DNA from: Flavobacterium cerinum
GTDB taxonomy: Bacteria; Bacteroidota; Bacteroidia; Flavobacteriales; Flavobacteriaceae
Assembly: GCF_004028155.1 (NCBI RefSeq)
Contig: NZ_SBII01000008.1
Location: 215,163-279,162, forward strand
Direction: 5' to 3'
Length of the DNA: 64,000 nt
Positions within the stretch are counted from its first letter, which is position 1. Every line of letters starts with the position of its first letter. Positions 63,882-64,000 of the stretch are shown piece by piece. The translations under genes and the position numbers were made by a program. A model generated the notes under the pieces. That model ran no database searches. It worked only from the letters and a program-made list of their open reading frames with translations, and was not told the origin of the DNA.

Positions 63882-64000
63882 TTAAAAATAACGTGGTGAA
63901 CGGGATACTTTTTTCGGGAAGTTCAGATCGAATAATAACATGATCTCATGCGATGCAGGAGTTGTTACATTAAGATCTGAGATGATATGATCGTAAGCAT
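63882..64000 (-). CDS. PorP/SprF-family T9SS membrane protein, C-terminal end only
   Basis: The minus-strand frame enters at the right edge and stops at 63882. Its last residues, SHEIMLLFDLNFPKKVSRSPRYF, are characteristic of PorP/SprF C-terminal strands. The gene is 19 bases upstream of the OmpA gene, the standard pairing. Only 39 codons are visible. Confidence 0.8.
   Translation of the reverse strand, partial: AYDHIISDLNVTTPASHEIMLLFDLNFPKKVSRSPRYF

Overview
The window looks like a chromosome segment from a member of the Bacteroidota, most likely a Flavobacterium-type Flavobacteriaceae. The grounds are type IX secretion genes (a PorZ-like protein beside recO, a PorP/SprF C-terminus beside an OmpA/PD40 protein, C-terminal sorting domains), a complete MoxR-Bat aerotolerance operon, a TonB-dependent receptor with a carboxypeptidase-regulatory N-terminus, promoters with the Bacteroidota -7 element TAnnTTTG, A-rich rather than GGAGG-type ribosome sites, and typical flavobacterial intergenic repeats. 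No rRNA, tRNA, IS element or CRISPR array was seen.

Layout. 1-3137: small membrane and secreted proteins, mostly of unknown function, including a secreted transglutaminase-like protein. 3234-13237: a one-way cassette of phage-type genes (ClpP-like head protease fused to a coiled-coil tail, HK97-type capsid, structural protein, portal-like, connector-like, long fibre, holin, M15 endolysin, spanin-like), with its own promoter but no terminase, tape measure, integrase or repressor in this window. 13249-23285, mostly minus strand: recO, porZ, gdhA, a trans-sulfuration enzyme, an RsiV/DUF3298-like lipoprotein (plus strand), a dicarboxylate carrier with a porin, and DinB. 23405-27372, plus strand: ArsC-like protein, EamA exporter, then yicC-gmk-acyltransferase-nadD. 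27551-36788, minus strand: moxR, DUF58, a BatD-like membrane protein, batA, batB, batC, batD, batE. 37198-40583, plus strand: aldo/keto reductase, SDR, a four-helix-bundle gene bracketed by repeats, and an AlbA_2/Schlafen-like protein.

40640-50242: a T9SS-sorted surface protein, a metallophosphatase, then a minus-strand locus with a TPR protein, the RNA ligase RtcB and a PcfJ-domain protein with a C-terminal membrane segment. Upstream of the PcfJ gene lie about 850 bases without a long gene. They hold three hairpin terminators, a good promoter and a 30-residue Cys-containing peptide gene. Divergent from these is an ergothioneine pair, egtB-egtD. 50329-64000: TerC, gpsA, an iron alcohol dehydrogenase, an ALDH7-type aldehyde dehydrogenase, CorA, 3-hydroxyanthranilate dioxygenase, and a likely surface-scavenging locus (endonuclease/exonuclease/phosphatase, TonB receptor, lipoprotein). 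The window ends with the OmpA/PD40 protein and the end of a PorP/SprF gene.

The strongest candidates for something undescribed are (1) the PcfJ-RtcB locus with its upstream array of short transcription units, (2) the terminase-less, integrase-less phage structural and lysis cassette, and (3) the repeat-bracketed four-helix-bundle gene. All product names come from reading motifs by eye; no database search was possible.
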